A DNA stretch of 64,000 nucleotides, taken from the NCBI GenBank assembly GCA_947650365.1, contig OX393551.1, positions 63,539,644 to 63,603,643 of the forward strand, in the 5' to 3' direction. A model generated the notes under the pieces. It worked only from the letters and a program-made list of their open reading frames with translations. It made no database searches and was not told the origin of the DNA. Positions 27,573 to 37,679 of the stretch are shown here, in pieces (the first letter of the stretch is position 1; each line of letters opens with the position of its first letter). The stretch is from Chamaelirium japonicum. Its lineage: Eukaryota > Streptophyta > Magnoliopsida > Liliales > Melanthiaceae. The position numbers and the translations under genes are program-made.

Positions 27573-29280
27573 GCAAGGTATAAAATCTTGAGAAATTTAA
27601 TAAAATATTACAAAATATCTCAATTTTCTCGTACCTCGGTACGAAATTCCTGTTGTGATATCGAACGGAATGGAAATCACAATAATATCATAATATTTCA
27701 CATGATAAATTTGTCGGCATAAAATATCGCGATATATCATGCCAAAACTCGCTGATTCACATCAATTTTGTGGAAATTTCAAGATATTTTAAAAAAATTT
27801 AAAAAATTTTGAGATTTTGGCACCGAAATGTTGGGATTTACTGGTTATAAAAGGCAACTGGGGGTTTTGTTCTTAGCAGCTTATTTACATATAATAATAT
27901 TTAAGTAAATATCGTCTTACTTAACTTTTATTTTCTCTATTTACTTTAAGTTATTATATGTAAATAAGCAAATACCCCCCATTTGATTTTAATAAAAATA
28001 TCAAAAAAATCAAAAATCAAGTGAATCAAAAAGTATACTTTCAGTTTTAGTAGAAGAAAACAGTATTTTGGTTTTTTATAAAATTTATATGTTGAGAAAA
28101 ATGGTTAAATCAACTCAGTTTTAGCTGCAAAAATTCCACAAGATGCAGAACTACAAGTATGACTAGAAAACCATGGTGTGTCAAACAAAATTGGGGTAGT
28201 TTTACATAAGTCCTTCTTAAGAAATGACTTTTAGTTGTAGGACACAGTAATTTTGAAATATAGCTCAAGTCTCTCCCGCCTGCACCCCCTCCCTAGCTGC
28301 CGCTGCCGAACCTAACAGCACACCTACCCCCCCAGCCGCTGCCGTCGGACCTAACCGAACCCCCCACCCCCCCTCACCTGCCATCGCTGGACCTAACCGA
28401 ACCCCCCTCCCCTGCCGCCGCCGGACCTAACCGCCCCCCCTGGTCGGCCGACCAAACCTAATCTACAGGCCATGGGATAAATCCTAGACCTAGGGAGTTC
28501 AACCAAACCACCTTGCCATCGCCGCCTCCTTTGTTGCTCGCCGCTGCCCCCGCCTCCTCTACTGCAACTGCTATCGCCGTCGGAGATGCTCTAGGGGTCG
28601 ATGGGTCATCGGGGTCGAGCGCAAGGTCGTCGGGGGTCAAACGCAAAGTCACCGCCGCCGAAGCTGGAGCTGCTCAGGAGAGTGGGGAGAAGAGAGAGGG
28701 ACCTTAGCTAATATAGCAAATTATGGCGTCCTGCAGCTAATATTGCAAAATAGTTAAGGACTTATACTGTATTTGCCCAAGGAAATTTTGAATATATAAA
28801 AACTTTTTTTTAAACTTAGTAAAAAAATGGTGTTTCACATTTCAGCATAATTTTTGCACGATTTCAAACTTCACAGCTTTCTTGTTTTAAGTCTGTTTTC
28901 AAAAATATTTGGAGCATTATTTTAGCAAGCAACTAATCTTTATTTTGGAAATATTTTTATCCAATAAAAAATTTAAAAACATAGATCGAAACAGGACCAA
29001 ACAAAACTTCACAAGACTCACAGACTCAAAAGCATAATACATGCTTTGTAAAGCTCTACACCCATTGATAGGGTACAAATATTATCTAAGTGTTCCAAAT
29101 TGTGTATATATACTTGGTTTATGACTATGCAAAGATTCACTAAAAAAATCTATTAAAAAATCAATATTTCTACCATTTCTATAAAATCACAATATTTCTA
29201 CACGGTCGAAATATTTCCATGAAATATTTTCAAATCCAAAGGGTCGAAAGATTGACCGAAATGAAAATTTCAAACCTTGA
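27573..29280. repeat. Linker between satellite blocks 5 and 6 (long type, interrupted)
   Basis: Homologous to the linker at 22266 and split by the 586-bp GC-rich insertion at 28193-28778. With the insertion removed the two linkers have the same length to within a few bases. Confidence 0.86.
28193..28778. mobile_element. Mutator-like non-autonomous element with GC-rich interior (Pack-MULE-like)
   Basis: The two ends are imperfect inverted repeats about 80 bp long: 'ggggtagttttacataagtcctt...' at the left, and at the right an inverse complement reading 'gggcaaatacagtataagtcctt...'. Further in, both arms share 'ttagttgtaggac/ttagctgcaggac' and 'aatatagctcaagtc/tatattagctaaggtc'. Flanks aacaaaatt (28184-28192) and aaggaaatt (28779-28787) match 7 of 9, fitting a 9-bp Mutator target duplication. 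The intact linker at 22266 gives the unoccupied site. The interior (about 28275-28705) is very rich in GCC and CCG triplets, unlike everything around it, as expected of a captured gene fragment. Its open frames on both strands are low-complexity Ala/Ser/Pro strings and I recognise no domain. Confidence 0.72.
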
Positions 29281-31780
29281 CTAGGAGGCGTCCTACTATT
29301 GTGGATTCTTATTCATGTGTAGATTTCGAGAGAAGCCCAAATGGGGCTAACTCTAGTTGACTAGGTCGTCTACTTTAAAGGGTACATCCAAGTAGGGCCC
29401 GCTCTAGTTGACAATGTCGATAAAATTATAGGAGGTATATCTATATATTAAAAGGTGTGAATTTAACACCCACTTCTGTATGGCTAAAATATAAAAAGTC
29501 CCCTAGCTTGAAGGGGTCTTACTTTTGTGGGATCCTTATTCATCTAGTAGATTACTAGAGGAGTTCAAGTGGGGCCCACTCAAATTGATAAGGTCGACTA
29601 TATTATAGGGGGTATATCTTTGTGTCAAATTTTAGACTTTAACACCCGTATCTGTGTAGCCAAAATATAAAGAGTTCCATAGCTATGAGAGGTCCCATTA
29701 TTATGGGATCCTTATTCATATATTAGATTACAAGAAAAGTCCAAGTGGGGCCCAATCTAAATGACAAGGTCGACTAAATTATAGGGGGTACATCTATGTG
29801 TCAAAGGGGTAACTTTAATACACGTATTTGTTTACCCAAAATATAAAGAGTCTCACAGCTAGGTGGGGGCCCACTATTATGATATCCTTATTCATTTAGT
29901 AGATTATGAAAGGAATCCAAGTGGGGCCCACTTCAATTAACAAAGTTGACTATATTATACAGTGTACATTTATGTGTCAAAGGAATGACTTTAATAATCA
30001 TATCTGTTTAGCCAAAATATAAACAGTCTCATAGTTAGGTGGGGTCTCACTATTGGAGGATATTTATTCATATAGTAGATTATACGAAGAGTCCAAGTAG
30101 AGCCCACTCCGATTGACCAGGTCGATAATTATAGGGGGTACATGTATGTGTCAAAGGGGTGACTTTAACACTCACATCTGTGTAAGCAAAATATAAAAAG
30201 TCCCATAACTATGTAGGGTCCCACTATTGTGGGATTCTAATTTATATAGTAGATTATATGAAGAGCCCAAGTGGGGCCGACTCTAGTTAACCAATTATTA
30301 TAGGGGGTATATATTAGTGTCAAAAGGGTTACTTTAACATCCGCATCTGTATGGCCCAAATATAAAGTCCCATAGCCAAGAGGGATCCCACTATTATAAG
30401 ATCCTAATTCATATGGAGCCCAATCAAGTTGATACTATCGACTAATTATAGGGGGTACATCTATATATTAAATGGGTGACTTTAACACCAATATCTAGGT
30501 GGCCAAAATATAAAGAGTCCTATGGCTAGGAGAGGTCCCCACTATTATAGGATACTTATTTATATAATAGATTATGAAAAGAGTCCAATTATTTCCCACT
30601 CTAGTTGACAAAGTCGACTATATTATAGCGGGGTACATCAATGTATCAAATGGATAACTTTAACATATGTATCTGTGTGGCCAAAATATAAAAAATTCCA
30701 TAGGTATATAGGGTCCCACTATTGTCGGATCCTTATTCATGTAGTAGATTATGAGAGGAGTCCATGTAGAACCCACTCTAATTGACAAGGTTGACTACCT
30801 TATAAGGGGTACTTCTATGTGTCAAATGAGTGACTTTAACACCTATAACTGTGTGGAAAAATATAAAGTCTCATAGCTAAGATGGGTCTTATTATTGTGA
30901 GATCTTTATTTATATAGTAGATTACAAGAGGAGTCCAAGTGGGGCCCACTCCAGTGTACAAGGTCTATGACTTATAAGGGGTATATCTATATGTCGAAGG
31001 GGTGACTTTAACACCCGTATCGATTTTTCCAAAATATAAGAGTCACATAGCTATGAGGGTTCCTACTATTATAGGATTCTTATTCATATATTGGATTACA
31101 ATAGGAGTCAAGTGGAGCCCATTCCAGTTGATAAAGTCGACTATATCATAGGGGTTTATCTTTTTGTCAAAAGGGTGACTTTAACATTCACATCTGTGTG
31201 GCCAGAATATAAATAGTCTCATAGCTAGAATAGTACAATTTTTGGATCCTTATTCATATAGTAGATTACAAGAGTAGTACAAGTGGGACCCTCTCCAATT
31301 TACAAGGACGACTATATTATAGGGGGTACATCTATATGGCAAAGGGGTAACTTTAACACTCGTATCTATGTGGCCAAAATATAAGGAGTCCCATAGCTAG
31401 TAGAGGTTCCAATTTTTTGTGATCCTTATTCATATAGTAAATTACGAAATGAGTCCAAGTGGGGCCCACTCAAGTTGATATGGTCGACTATATTTGAGCG
31501 GGGTAAATCTTTGAGTCAAAGGGATGACTTTAACACCCGTATATGTGCGAAAAAATATAAAGAGTCTCATATCTAGGAGGGTCTACTCTATTATGGGATC
31601 CTTATTCATGTTGTAGATTATGATAGGATTTCAAATAGGGCCTACTCCAGTTGACATGTCGACTCTATTATAGGTAGTACATCTATGTCTCCAAAGGGTG
31701 ACTTTAACATCTATATCTGTGTGGCCAAAATATAAAGAGTCTCATAGCTATGAGGGGTCCCATTGTTGTGGGATCTTTAT

Positions 31781-33958
31781 ATTGCGATGAAATCGGAGGT
31801 GCAGCGGAAGGATCCGATCCCGAAGATCGAGTCAGTGTGCGATCTACGTTAAAAAAAATTCTTGTCCGAATCTAACATGCACACACAATGAGTAAAACAA
31901 AATATGAATAGTCTTCTACCGAATCTAACATAATGGTTATTATGTATGTGAGACTACAGATCTAAGGATTCAGATTCTTTATGCCTCCGTGCAGGATTAA
32001 GTATTGTGATGTCGATGTTCAAATTTGGTAAAGACGGAAGTATCCACGAGCTTGAGCTTCTTCGAGTTCACCCACTCTTGCAATCGAACCAAACCCTAGC
32101 ACTCCAATCTCTGAGTGCCTAAGAGTGCTAGCCCTCTCCTATTCTAGATCTCATAAATCTCAAGAGAAGAAGAAATTAAAGAGAGAGACTTTTTCTGTTT
32201 CTCAGAGACTCCCAAAGAGAGAACCAGAGAAACCAGAAAACTTACAGAAAACGAGAGATAATTGACCATTTTAAATTATCTAGGAGGATAAATTTTCTCG
32301 AGAAAAATCATGAGGGGGGTCTCGAAATCCGTGCCCCTTTTTATTTTCTATCGATCCCCCTCTCTCATCAACCGATCTCTCTCTCTCTCTCTCTCTCCTA
32401 TCACCTTGTAACTACCCGGGATTCCCTATCTTATCTCATCCATAAAATCAAGGGAGAGGGATATTTGAATATTCAAATATTCCTCATCCCTTGATTAAAG
32501 GGATGACGGCGCCATACGCAAACCCTAATAGGGTGGTCGGCCTATTAGGGCATGCAGGGTATTTTGAAATAACCAAAATGCCTCTTATGCACCTAATAGC
32601 CGATTACCTAATTCGGAAGCGTGCATGGCCCCTTTTTTTGTGCGCAATAACGCACCCAAACAATTAGGGCACTTATCCGCAGTAAGTTATCACACCATGG
32701 GTCAATGAATAGTAATTTTACTATTTACTGAGGTGTCCTTAGTAAAACGTGGGGTGCCCCTAAGTAAAATTCACTAAACGACCATTTCGTGTTCTAGTAC
32801 AAACGCGCACACACGAAACTGACCCTATGTGATGTTAAGGCAAGGTCGCACGTCTCTACATAACTCTGGGGTTGCCCTCTAGTGAACGCACTTAACCATG
32901 CACACCTTCAATGCTCCAATGCGATACACTTATGGAATGCAAGGTGGTAATAAGATCTTTTCTCAACTCTACTTATATTGTGAGACTCGGAGAAAGTAAA
33001 GGCCTGACATGATTATGGATAGAGTGGAACCTTCAAGGACTAGGGTTCATGGCTTCCAATTGTGCTCGATTGACACACTACACAAGTGTCTTTGTCAATC
33101 CTTTGGGACCCGGTTAACCTACGTGGCCACCCAAAATGCAATGCAGGCTACACTCCAATCCCCCTAAACTTACTATGCTCTCTCGCATACCCCTGCTCTC
33201 TACTTAGTATTGGTAATGTGATGTCCCTCCACTTGGTGCCATGTGTCAACTCGAGTGGTGGAGAGCACCGTCAGACTCGAGTAACCATCTGACTAGGTTC
33301 CTTCCAGGTTGATTATCTCATCGCACCTTCGGTTCCTTTGGCCAAGCAACCGGATCTGATCAACAGCTCAACTATTGACCACCAGACCTGGGTTTAATGC
33401 GGTGTATATCAAACCAAGGAATGCACCTCCCGGTAGGGATATGGATGGCCTACAGGAGTGACATACTGATGCAACGCCAGTCTGGTAACCCAACACATCA
33501 TGGTATTGGGTCATGGTTAGATCCCTCACACGTTGGTGAACCAAAGTTACCTGTAACTGGTTAGTCCACCGATCACGGTTCCTCAGGATTTAGGACCGAT
33601 TATCCTAAACAGAAACACTACTATGTGCATAGATGTCTGCTCACCAATCTGTACACCATGTTGGTTCCGTTCGACTACAGACACTGTGTCTAGAAATGAC
33701 CATGGTGGAGAAACCTATACTCTGTCATTCCAGCAGCTTAATCTGATAGGGCGACCAATCCTAATCACAGCTGCGAACAATTTAGACTCATAGGACCAAT
33801 CCACCGAGTCTCCCACTTAGATGGATTACTATATAGCCATGGCTCTTTTAAGTCCTGTACACAGAACACGTACATAGATACGCACCATAAAGTAAAATAT
33901 CAACCCATTTATTAATCAACCAAGTTTTTACATTCCCTAGACCACATCTCAAATAACA
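31781..33958. mobile_element. 2.18-kb insertion, possible solo LTR of a retrotransposon
   Basis: A satellite monomer is split here, and the sequence CTTTAT occurs on both sides (31775-31780 and 33959-33964), which is a target duplication. The inserted DNA runs from ATTGCGATGAAATCGGAGG to CACATCTCAAATAACA, so a TG...CA boundary lies within two bases of the left edge. There is no long open frame, no primer site and no internal region. It contains a (TC)n run near 32378 and 'aaaccctaatagggtgg'. A long LTR left by recombination is my best reading. The family is not identified, and because the TG does not sit exactly at the duplication the class is uncertain. Confidence 0.55.
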
Positions 33959-35150
33959 CTTTATTCATACACTAGATTATGAAAGGAGTCCAAATGGATC
34001 TCATTACATTATAGAGGGGCATATCTATGTGTCAAAGGGGTAACTTTAACACCCGCATCTGTGTGTCCAAAATATAAAGAGTCTCATAGCTAGGTGGGGT
34101 CCTATTATTCCGGGATCCTTATTCAGGTAGTATATTACGATAAGAGTCCAAGTGGGGCCCACTCCACTTGACAAGGTCGATTATATTATAGTGATGTACA
34201 TCTATGTGCCAAAGGGATGACTTTAATATCCGTATCTATGTGACCAAAATATAAAGAGTCGTATAGCTTGGAAGGGTCCCACTATTGTGGGATCCTTAAT
34301 CATATAGTAAATTATGAAAGAAGTCCAAGTGGGGTCCACTAAAGCTGAAAAGGTCGACTATATTATAGGGGGGTACATCTATGTATCAAAAGGATAACTT
34401 TAACACCCGCATCTGTGTGACCAAAATATAAAGAGTCTCATAACTATGAGGGTTCTTACTATTATGGGATCATTATTCATATAGTAGATTATGAAAGGAG
34501 TTCAAGTAGGGTCCAAGGTTGACTGCATTAAAGGGGGTTTATCTATGTGTCAAATGGGTAATTTTAACACTCATATCTGTATGGCAAAAATATAAAAAGT
34601 CTCATAGCTAGGATAGATCCTACTATTATGGGATCTTTATCTATATAATAGATTATGAGAGAAGTCCAAGTAGGGCCCACTCTAGTTGAAAAGGTCGACT
34701 ACTTATACGAGGTATATCTATATATAAAAAGGGGTGACTATAACAATCACATATGTATGGCCAAAATATATTATGGGATTCTTATTTTTATAGCAGATTA
34801 TGAGAGAAGTTCAAGTATACCCTCCTCCGACTATATCATAAGGGGGGTATATTTATGGGTTAAAGGAGTGACTTTAACACCCACATGCATATGTATGGCC
34901 AAAATATAAAGAGTCACATAGATAGGAGGGGGCCCATTGTGATGACCAAGATCCAATAACCAATAGCCAAGACTCCTAAGGCAGTGATGCCTAGATGGAC
35001 GTAGTGAGGTAAGGCAAGGTGTCCAAGGCCACCGAGTTAGTCCCACATTACCTAGAGAGAAAAGATCATAAGCTATTTATAAATTTTCCCTCCCAAGTAT
35101 AGAAGACGTATTTTAAAACCATACGCTGCTACAGATTTCGTAAACACTAA

Positions 35151-35218
35151 CTTCGTAATTAAGTGTGCTCGGGTGAGAGTAATACTATGATTAGTGATCC
35201 CCTTGGGAAGTCCTCATA
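35151..35218 (+). promoter_or_regulatory. 5S rRNA-like internal promoter region in the 5' LTR of the Cassandra element
   Basis: It reads 'cttcgtaattaagtgtgctcgggtgagagtaatactatgattagtgatccccttgggaagtcctcat' in pieces comparable to plant 5S rRNA: the A box (AATTAAGTGTGCTCGGG), the intermediate element (here degraded, 'tagtgatcc') and the C box (TTGGGAAGTCCTCAT). In this family the region can recruit RNA polymerase III. Here the intermediate element has decayed. Confidence 0.8.
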
Positions 35219-35278
35219 CAGGTGAAAAAATGGACAAAGCAGATAATATCTTATGTGTTTGGGATAGATGTTACAAAA

Positions 35279-35290
35279 TGGTATCAAAGT
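35279..35290 (+). other. Primer binding site (initiator tRNA-Met type) of the Cassandra element
   Basis: TGGTATCAAAGT begins three bases after the 5' LTR and differs by one base from the common plant site TGGTATCAGAGC over its first ten. Confidence 0.8.
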
Positions 35291-35542
35291 TGATTCTCCT
35301 CATAATGGGGGGTCTAACCCTATACGTAGACGTGTAGCCCTTAGGGGGTGGATTGTAACGACCAATAGCCAATAACCAAGACTTCTTAGGCTGTGATGCC
35401 TAGATAGATGAGGTGGGGTGTCCAGGGCCACCGAGTTAATCCCACATCACTTAGAAATAAGAAGATCATGAGCTACTTATATAATTTTCCTTCCTAAATA
35501 TAGAATATGTGTTTTAAAACCATGCGCCGCATGGATTTTATA

Positions 35543-35614
35543 AGAACTCTATAGTTAAGCATGCTTAAGAAAGAGTAGTACTAGGATGGGTGACCCCCTT
35601 GGGAACTCCTCGTG
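35543..35614 (+). promoter_or_regulatory. 5S rRNA-like internal promoter region in the 3' LTR of the Cassandra element
   Basis: This copy is better kept than the one in the 5' LTR: AGTTAAGCATGCTTAAGAAA (A box region), ACTAGGATGGGTGACC (intermediate element, intact) and CTTGGGAACTCCTCGTG (C box). It lacks the first third of a 5S gene, so it is not a functional rRNA gene. Confidence 0.85.
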
Positions 35615-35970
35615 CGGGTACGAAAAAAGTAGATAATATCTTGTGTGTTTGGGGCAAATATTACACCCACTATTATAGGATCTATATTGATAATATAGCA
35701 GATTATAAGAGGAATCCAAGTGTACCCCCCACCCCCCAACTATATAATACGCACGGGGGGTACATCTATATGTCAAAGATATGACTTTAACACCCGTATA
35801 TGTATGGCCAAAATATAAAGTCTCATAGCTTGGCTGGGTCCCACTTTTGTGCGATCCTTATTCATCTTTCTGATTATAAAGAGTCTAAATGTTCTCCCCC
35901 CACCCCTAACTATATCATGGGGGATACATCTATATATCAAAGGAGTGAGTTTAACAACTACATATGTGTA

Positions 35971-36311
35971 GAAAAGCATTGTTCACATCGAGCTGACGGA
36001 TGACCCAACCACAGGAGACTGCAAGGCTGCACACAGTGCGTACCGTGGTGGGTTTGATCACGGGGCTGAAGGTCTCACCAAAATAAAACCCAGGTAGCTG
36101 ATGAAACCCCTTAGCCACCAGGCGAGATTTGTATCTTTCGATGGACCCGTCTGGGTTGTGTTTAATTTTAACCACCCATTTACAGCCAACTAAATTCATA
36201 TCAGGTGATCGATGGCGGAACAAGGGACCATGTCTGATTACGATGCAGGGCATCAATCTTAGCAGCCATCATAGCCCACCATTGAGGGTCACGTTTGGCT
36301 TGAGAGAAGCA
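35971..36311 (-). pseudogene. Ty1/Copia reverse transcriptase fragment, frameshifted and truncated
   Basis: On the minus strand, reading from 36311 down, an [20 protein letters not shown] stretch and NQTWSLVPP correspond to the segment just before the Copia reverse transcriptase domain. A frameshift near 36210 moves the reading into the next frame, where [49 protein letters not shown] and [11 protein letters not shown] follow. These are hallmark motifs of the RVT_2 domain. The fragment stops right after NNAFLH, before the catalytic YVDD box, where it meets satellite sequence. It is a dead relic. No LTR of its own is recognisable next to it. Confidence 0.92.
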
Positions 36312-36560
36312 AGTCAGCACCTGACCCAGACCTGCTAACTTCGTGTCGGGTCCAAAATTGCCAGCCCTATCCTGGACCCTTTCAGGTGTCGGTCGCTCGA
36401 TTCCTTCACCTCTATAGGAGGTGGGTTGCTTTGCTTTAAGTAGGAGGGTTCAAACAGAAATTGTTTTGCAGAAACATTCAAAATACCTCTTTTACCCCTC
36501 ATAACAAATCTACTTTTTTCAGAGGAAAATACTACTGAAGCAGCCAGAAAGCACCGACCC
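36312..36560. other. Unassigned stretch upstream of the Copia relic
   Basis: The minus strand stays open for about 75 codons (36335-36562), but the peptide matches no family I know. By position it could be the poorly conserved linker between integrase and reverse transcriptase of the same Copia relic. I see no other feature. Confidence 0.3.
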
Positions 36561-36645
36561 AATCACAGCCATCCATTGTGCACTCAAGCCCGATTGATGA
36601 ATCGTACTCAGTCCCGATCAGCAGGTAAATGGCCGCTGTGATTCG
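36561..36645. repeat. Dispersed ~85-bp palindromic motif, copy 1
   Basis: It starts AATCACAGCCATCCATTGTG, has the core 'gatgaatcgtactcagtcc' and ends 'aaatggccgctgtgattc', the inverse complement of the start with a few mismatches. Related copies occur at 37914, 51752-51960, 52018-52130 and 52560-52660. Confidence 0.6.
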
Positions 36646-36896
36646 GACCCTGTAAAGAGAGTCTGTAAAAGTGTTTGGCCGAATAGCATTGCTCTTTTTC
36701 AAAACAAGAGAACAATGGAAATCTCATCCTGCCATGATTTTAAGTGTCGATGCGGCACGTATACAACACATAATGGCAGCCCTTGCATAACTCATAACAC
36801 ACAGGCTCTGTATTGTACTTACGTTTCTCTCTCTAAAATTTTGCTTCTTTCTCTGGAATTCTGTTTCTCCCTCTCATCGCTCTTCAATTTCAAACA

Positions 36897-36959
<63 letters not shown>

Positions 36960-37583
36960 GGTAGACGTGGTTATCAGGGAAAGATGACGACCATGAGGGG
37001 CCATACACCACAACCATCGGACAGTGAGTAATTGCATTTTGGGAAAATTATAAAAACCTCCCTTCAACTATACACCTGGTTACATATTGGTCCCTTGAAT
37101 TTTTTTTTTTTTTTTTTGTACATAACTTTTTCATGCGTCAACGTATATGAATACGCAATTTATTTATTTCTTTAATCAGTACACGTCTACACATGTACAT
37201 TAATAATGCAAGAAAAGGAAAAGAACCATTTTCAAGATTTTACATAATTTGAATGAAAATGTTTCCTCATCATATAGAGTTTGACACAATTTTTGTTTCC
37301 AACAAGATTATTAATTATTAGAGCAATGCTATGAGTGCCGTTAATAAACGGAAAAAAAAAAAAGGGGGGGGCAAACACATGATAAGTTCATGCAAACCTC
37401 TTATTCATATCATCACCATGTATCGATAAATACACACAGATCCCTAAGGTTCTGCAATGGTTACCGCTGTCCCAAGTCCCAACCTCATCACCACTGTCGT
37501 TCAGCAGCTTTTCCCCAAGTACACAGAAGAGCTATATGAGAATGCAAGCAAGATAAGCTCTATACACAAGCCGAGGGGTGTCA
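36646..37583. other. Region downstream of the oxidoreductase gene: 3' UTR and spacer
   Basis: No coding frame is supported. It holds a TC microsatellite (36901-36956), a T17 run near 37100 and an A/G homopolymer pair near 37350. The 3' UTR of the minus-strand gene must lie at the right end; 'agaaataaataaattgcg' (complement of ~37157-37174) is a possible polyadenylation signal but I cannot prove it. Confidence 0.5.
36901..36956. repeat. (TC)28 microsatellite
   Basis: This is an uninterrupted run of 28 TC dinucleotides. It produces long Ser-Leu and Glu-Arg open frames on the two strands, which are not genes. Confidence 0.97.
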
Positions 37584-37679
37584 TCAGAGCTTGGATCTTG
37601 CTCCGGTGGTATCACCAATGACGATCATCACTTTCCCAACGGCTTTCCGCTCTTTGATAGCAGAGAAGGCAAGGTTCGC
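37584..37679 (-). CDS. Exon 6 (last) of the quinone oxidoreductase
   Basis: It codes for ANLAFSAIKERKAVGKVMIV and IGDTTGARSKL followed by TGA. The R-K-A-x-G-K-V-M-I ending is the typical C-terminus of zeta-crystallin-like reductases, where it closes the nucleotide domain. The final SKL resembles a type 1 peroxisome signal, and it falls exactly at the C-terminus. Acceptor caacag. Confidence 0.95.
   Translation of the reverse strand, partial: ANLAFSAIKERKAVGKVMIVIGDTTGARSKL

Larger units (their letters stand above)
34938..35665 (+). mobile_element. Cassandra-type TRIM retrotransposon, complete, inserted in satellite
   Basis: A 728-bp element with two LTRs: 34938-35275 (338 bp, TGTGATGACC...TTACA) and 35354-35665 (312 bp, TGTAACGACC...TTACA). 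Between them are only 78 bp, with a primer site at the left and a purine tract (ttagggggtgga, 35341-35352) at the right. Both LTRs contain a stretch that reads like plant 5S rRNA, the defining feature of Cassandra. The target duplication is cccat (34933-34937) and cccac (35666-35670), falling inside the 'gtcccactatt' of a monomer. No protein is encoded, as is normal for TRIMs. The LTRs differ at many positions, so the insertion is old. Confidence 0.9.
29281..35970. repeat. Satellite block 6, interrupted by two insertions and truncated
   Basis: About 21 monomers in total (29281-31780, 33959-34937, 35666-35970). Landmark ACATCAATGTATCAAA is at 30634, 1353 bp from the block start. The last monomers (35666-35970) are more degenerate and carry C-rich stretches ('taccccccaccccccaac', 'ctccccccaccccta') seen nowhere else in the domain. 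The block stops mid-monomer where Copia reverse transcriptase sequence begins at about 35971. Confidence 0.9.

Noticed and set aside
28458-28707. Ala/Ser/Pro-rich proteins on both strands
   Set aside because: Overlapping antisense frames caused by the GC-rich interior of a Mutator-like element; low complexity and no domain.
35543-35614. 5S rRNA gene
   Set aside because: Only the internal promoter part is present and it lies in both LTRs of a TRIM element; the 5' third of the gene is missing.
479-35970. Many 60-100-codon open frames in the satellite, with recurring peptides such as MGPTLTPFVIYY and VKVTHL
   Set aside because: They are translations of the same non-coding monomer in various frames and strands. 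Stops fall at monomer-dependent positions and no frame is kept across blocks.
479-35970. Functional centromere
   Set aside because: Monomer length is suggestive, but high divergence, the linkers and a gene 1.6 kb away from the edge do not prove it. Sequence alone cannot show CENH3 binding.
479-35970. CRISPR-like array
   Set aside because: Regular repeats, but the units are 178 bp, directly adjacent and without spacers, and the DNA is from a plant nucleus.
36715-37067. Ser-Leu and Glu-Arg repeat proteins on the two strands
   Set aside because: Both result from the (TC)28 microsatellite.
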